Source: JADJLQ01 sp034439915
Lineage (GTDB): Bacteria > Bacteroidota > Bacteroidia > Chitinophagales > Saprospiraceae
Assembly: GCA_034439915.1 (NCBI GenBank)
Contig: JAWXBI010000191.1
Location: 1 to 6,037, forward strand
Length of the DNA stretch: 6,037 nt
Reading direction: 5' to 3'
Under the pieces are notes generated by a model that saw nothing but the letters and a program-made list of their open reading frames with translations, did no database searches and was not told the origin of the DNA. This document shows, one piece after another, positions 5,358 to 6,037 of this stretch. Position 1 is the first letter of the stretch. Each line of letters begins with the position of its first letter. Made by a program: the position numbers and the translations under genes.

Positions 5358-5464
5358 GAATAAATTTAGAATTTGAATTGGGTGTAAAGATCGATCAAAT
5401 CCAAGGCTAAAAGGCATCCTGGTCTTTAAAAAATTAATTTCTTTAACTTTAAGGCTTTATTTAA
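5358..5464. promoter_or_regulatory. Divergent promoter region between the reductase and the barrel-protein gene
   Basis: This 107-bp A/T-rich spacer lies between two genes pointing away from each other, so it must hold promoters for both unless the longer reductase start (5417) is real. Best loose matches to the Bacteroidota -7 box TAnnTTTG are TAACTTTA at 5444-5451 (plus strand) and TGGATTTG at 5396-5403 (minus strand). Each has one mismatch, and neither has a clear -33 TTTG at the usual distance. The promoter positions are therefore tentative. Confidence 0.35.
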
Positions 5465-5956
5465 ATGCAGGCTATGAAGAAAAAATTTTACCTATTCGTT
5501 TTTGTGTTATTTACGGTTAATATGGTATCTGGGCAGACCGATAGAGGCACGTGGTTACTTGGTGGCAGCGCTGCCTATCTTCGATCCAATGGTAATGGCT
5601 CCCTGATCCTGAATCCTTCTGTAGGTTATTTTTTATTGAAGCATGTGGCAGGAGGGGCTCAATTAAACCTGGTGGCCATCACCGGATCCACTTCCTGGTC
5701 CCTGGGACCTTTTGCCAAATATTATTTTTATGGTGATGAACGAGGAAGATGGTATGGCAGTGTGGGCCTCAATATTGGCAGTGGTGCGGGCTCCGATTTT
5801 GACACAGGATATAGCTTTGGGGCGGGGTATGCCAAATTTCTCAATACCAGCATTTCCGTCGATTTTGGAACACAATATCTCAGGGCCGGTGCGTCCAAAG
5901 GAATATTCAGCTTGGGTGCGGGCTTTCAAATTCATTTCAACCGGCTTAATGACTAA
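5465..5956 (+). CDS. Small outer membrane beta-barrel protein
   Basis: This 163-residue exported protein has a signal peptide (KKK then a hydrophobic core at residues 8-20, with cleavage near VSG|Q at 23-24). The rest is Gly- and aromatic-rich with about eight alternating strands separated by short turns: roughly 28-39, 45-56, 59-71, 76-89, 95-105, 113-124, 126-139 and 145-158. The last strand ends in FQIHF, typical of a closing strand with a terminal aromatic residue. Length and strand count fit a small 8-strand barrel of the outer-membrane beta-barrel (OMP_b-brl) group. The function is unknown; small barrels of this type can be structural, adhesion-related or permeability proteins. The start could be ATG 5465 or ATG 5474 (MKKKFYLF); both keep the signal peptide. 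It is divergent from the reductase gene and followed by a terminator-like hairpin. Confidence 0.87.
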   Translation: MQAMKKKFYLFVFVLFTVNMVSGQTDRGTWLLGGSAAYLRSNGNGSLILNPSVGYFLLKHVAGGAQLNLVAITGSTSWSLGPFAKYYFYGDERGRWYGSVGLNIGSGAGSDFDTGYSFGAGYAKFLNTSISVDFGTQYLRAGASKGIFSLGAGFQIHFNRLND

Positions 5957-5985
5957 AATCAAAATGCAGAGGGCATTTTTGATTT
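5956..5985 (+). terminator. A/T-rich hairpin terminator behind the barrel-protein gene
   Basis: AAATCAAAATGC (5956-5967) pairs with GCATTTTTGATTT (5973-5985), with one bulged T and loop AGAGG. The descending arm is T-rich, so the stem itself provides the U-rich tract. It sits directly at the stop codon of the barrel gene. The remaining 5986-6037 shows no gene; an ATG at 6014 stops after four codons. Confidence 0.6.
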
Positions 5986-6037
5986 CACCTGATTTAAATT
6001 TGTCAATCCTGTGATGGATAAGAATTGAGGTTGAGGT

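Noticed and set aside
5358..5417. N-terminal 20-residue extension of the aldo/keto reductase from ATG 5417
   Set aside because: The extra residues match nothing in YghZ-type proteins, and the length fits better from ATG 5357 or 5327; using 5417 would also shrink the divergent promoter spacer to 47 bp.
5663..6014. Antisense (5663-5962) and +frame (5712-6014) open frames over the small barrel gene
   Set aside because: The 5465-5956 frame shows a signal peptide and regular beta strands; the others are composition-driven shadows without motifs.

Overview
The window looks like chromosomal DNA from a member of the Bacteroidota, most likely the Saprospiria/Chitinophagia side of the phylum. The evidence is the gene content: a BshB1-type bacillithiol deacetylase, an ECF sigma factor paired with an anti-sigma/outer-membrane-barrel fusion, a lipoprotein whose acylated Cys is followed by a Bacteroidota-style surface-export motif, and several secreted proteins of Bacteroidota families. 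Starts also lack obvious Shine-Dalgarno sequences. The taxonomic call is inference; no rRNA, tRNA, CRISPR array, transposase or phage gene is visible.

Layout. 1-627 (+) is the 3' part of bshB1, cut by the window edge. After a 38-bp gap comes an ECF sigma factor (666-1247, +). One base after its stop starts a 582-residue protein (1249-2997, +) with a cytoplasmic anti-sigma-like head, one transmembrane helix, a long low-complexity linker and a C-terminal beta-barrel-like domain. After a 119-bp gap holding a perfect hairpin comes a lipoprotein gene (3117-3842, +) with four copies of a ~31-residue repeat and His-rich linkers. A strong intrinsic terminator (3908-3936) ends this rightward block. 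It is followed by two near-identical palindromes (3943-3964 and 3980-4002) that differ by a compensated base-pair change. On the minus strand an aldo/keto reductase of the YghZ/Gpr type (4323-5357) overlaps by 4 bp (ATGA) a small secreted protein of unknown function (4015-4326). Divergent from the reductase is a small 8-strand-like outer membrane barrel protein (5465-5956, +) with a terminator-like hairpin behind it.

How the genes may work together. The sigma and barrel/anti-sigma genes are almost certainly co-translated and form a trans-envelope signalling pair: the barrel end would sense the outer membrane and the head would hold the sigma factor. This architecture matches the dual-membrane-spanning anti-sigma (Dma) idea described for Bacteroides. 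The adjacent lipoprotein, predicted to sit on the cell surface and probably able to bind metal through its His clusters, is a plausible target or partner, but this link rests on position only. The reductase probably detoxifies or reduces small aldehydes such as L-glyceraldehyde 3-phosphate or methylglyoxal; its secreted partner has no known role. The most unusual items are the repeat lipoprotein with its paired Cys arrangement, the sigma/trans-envelope module, the 20-bp perfect palindrome over the lipobox codons, and the covarying intergenic palindromes.
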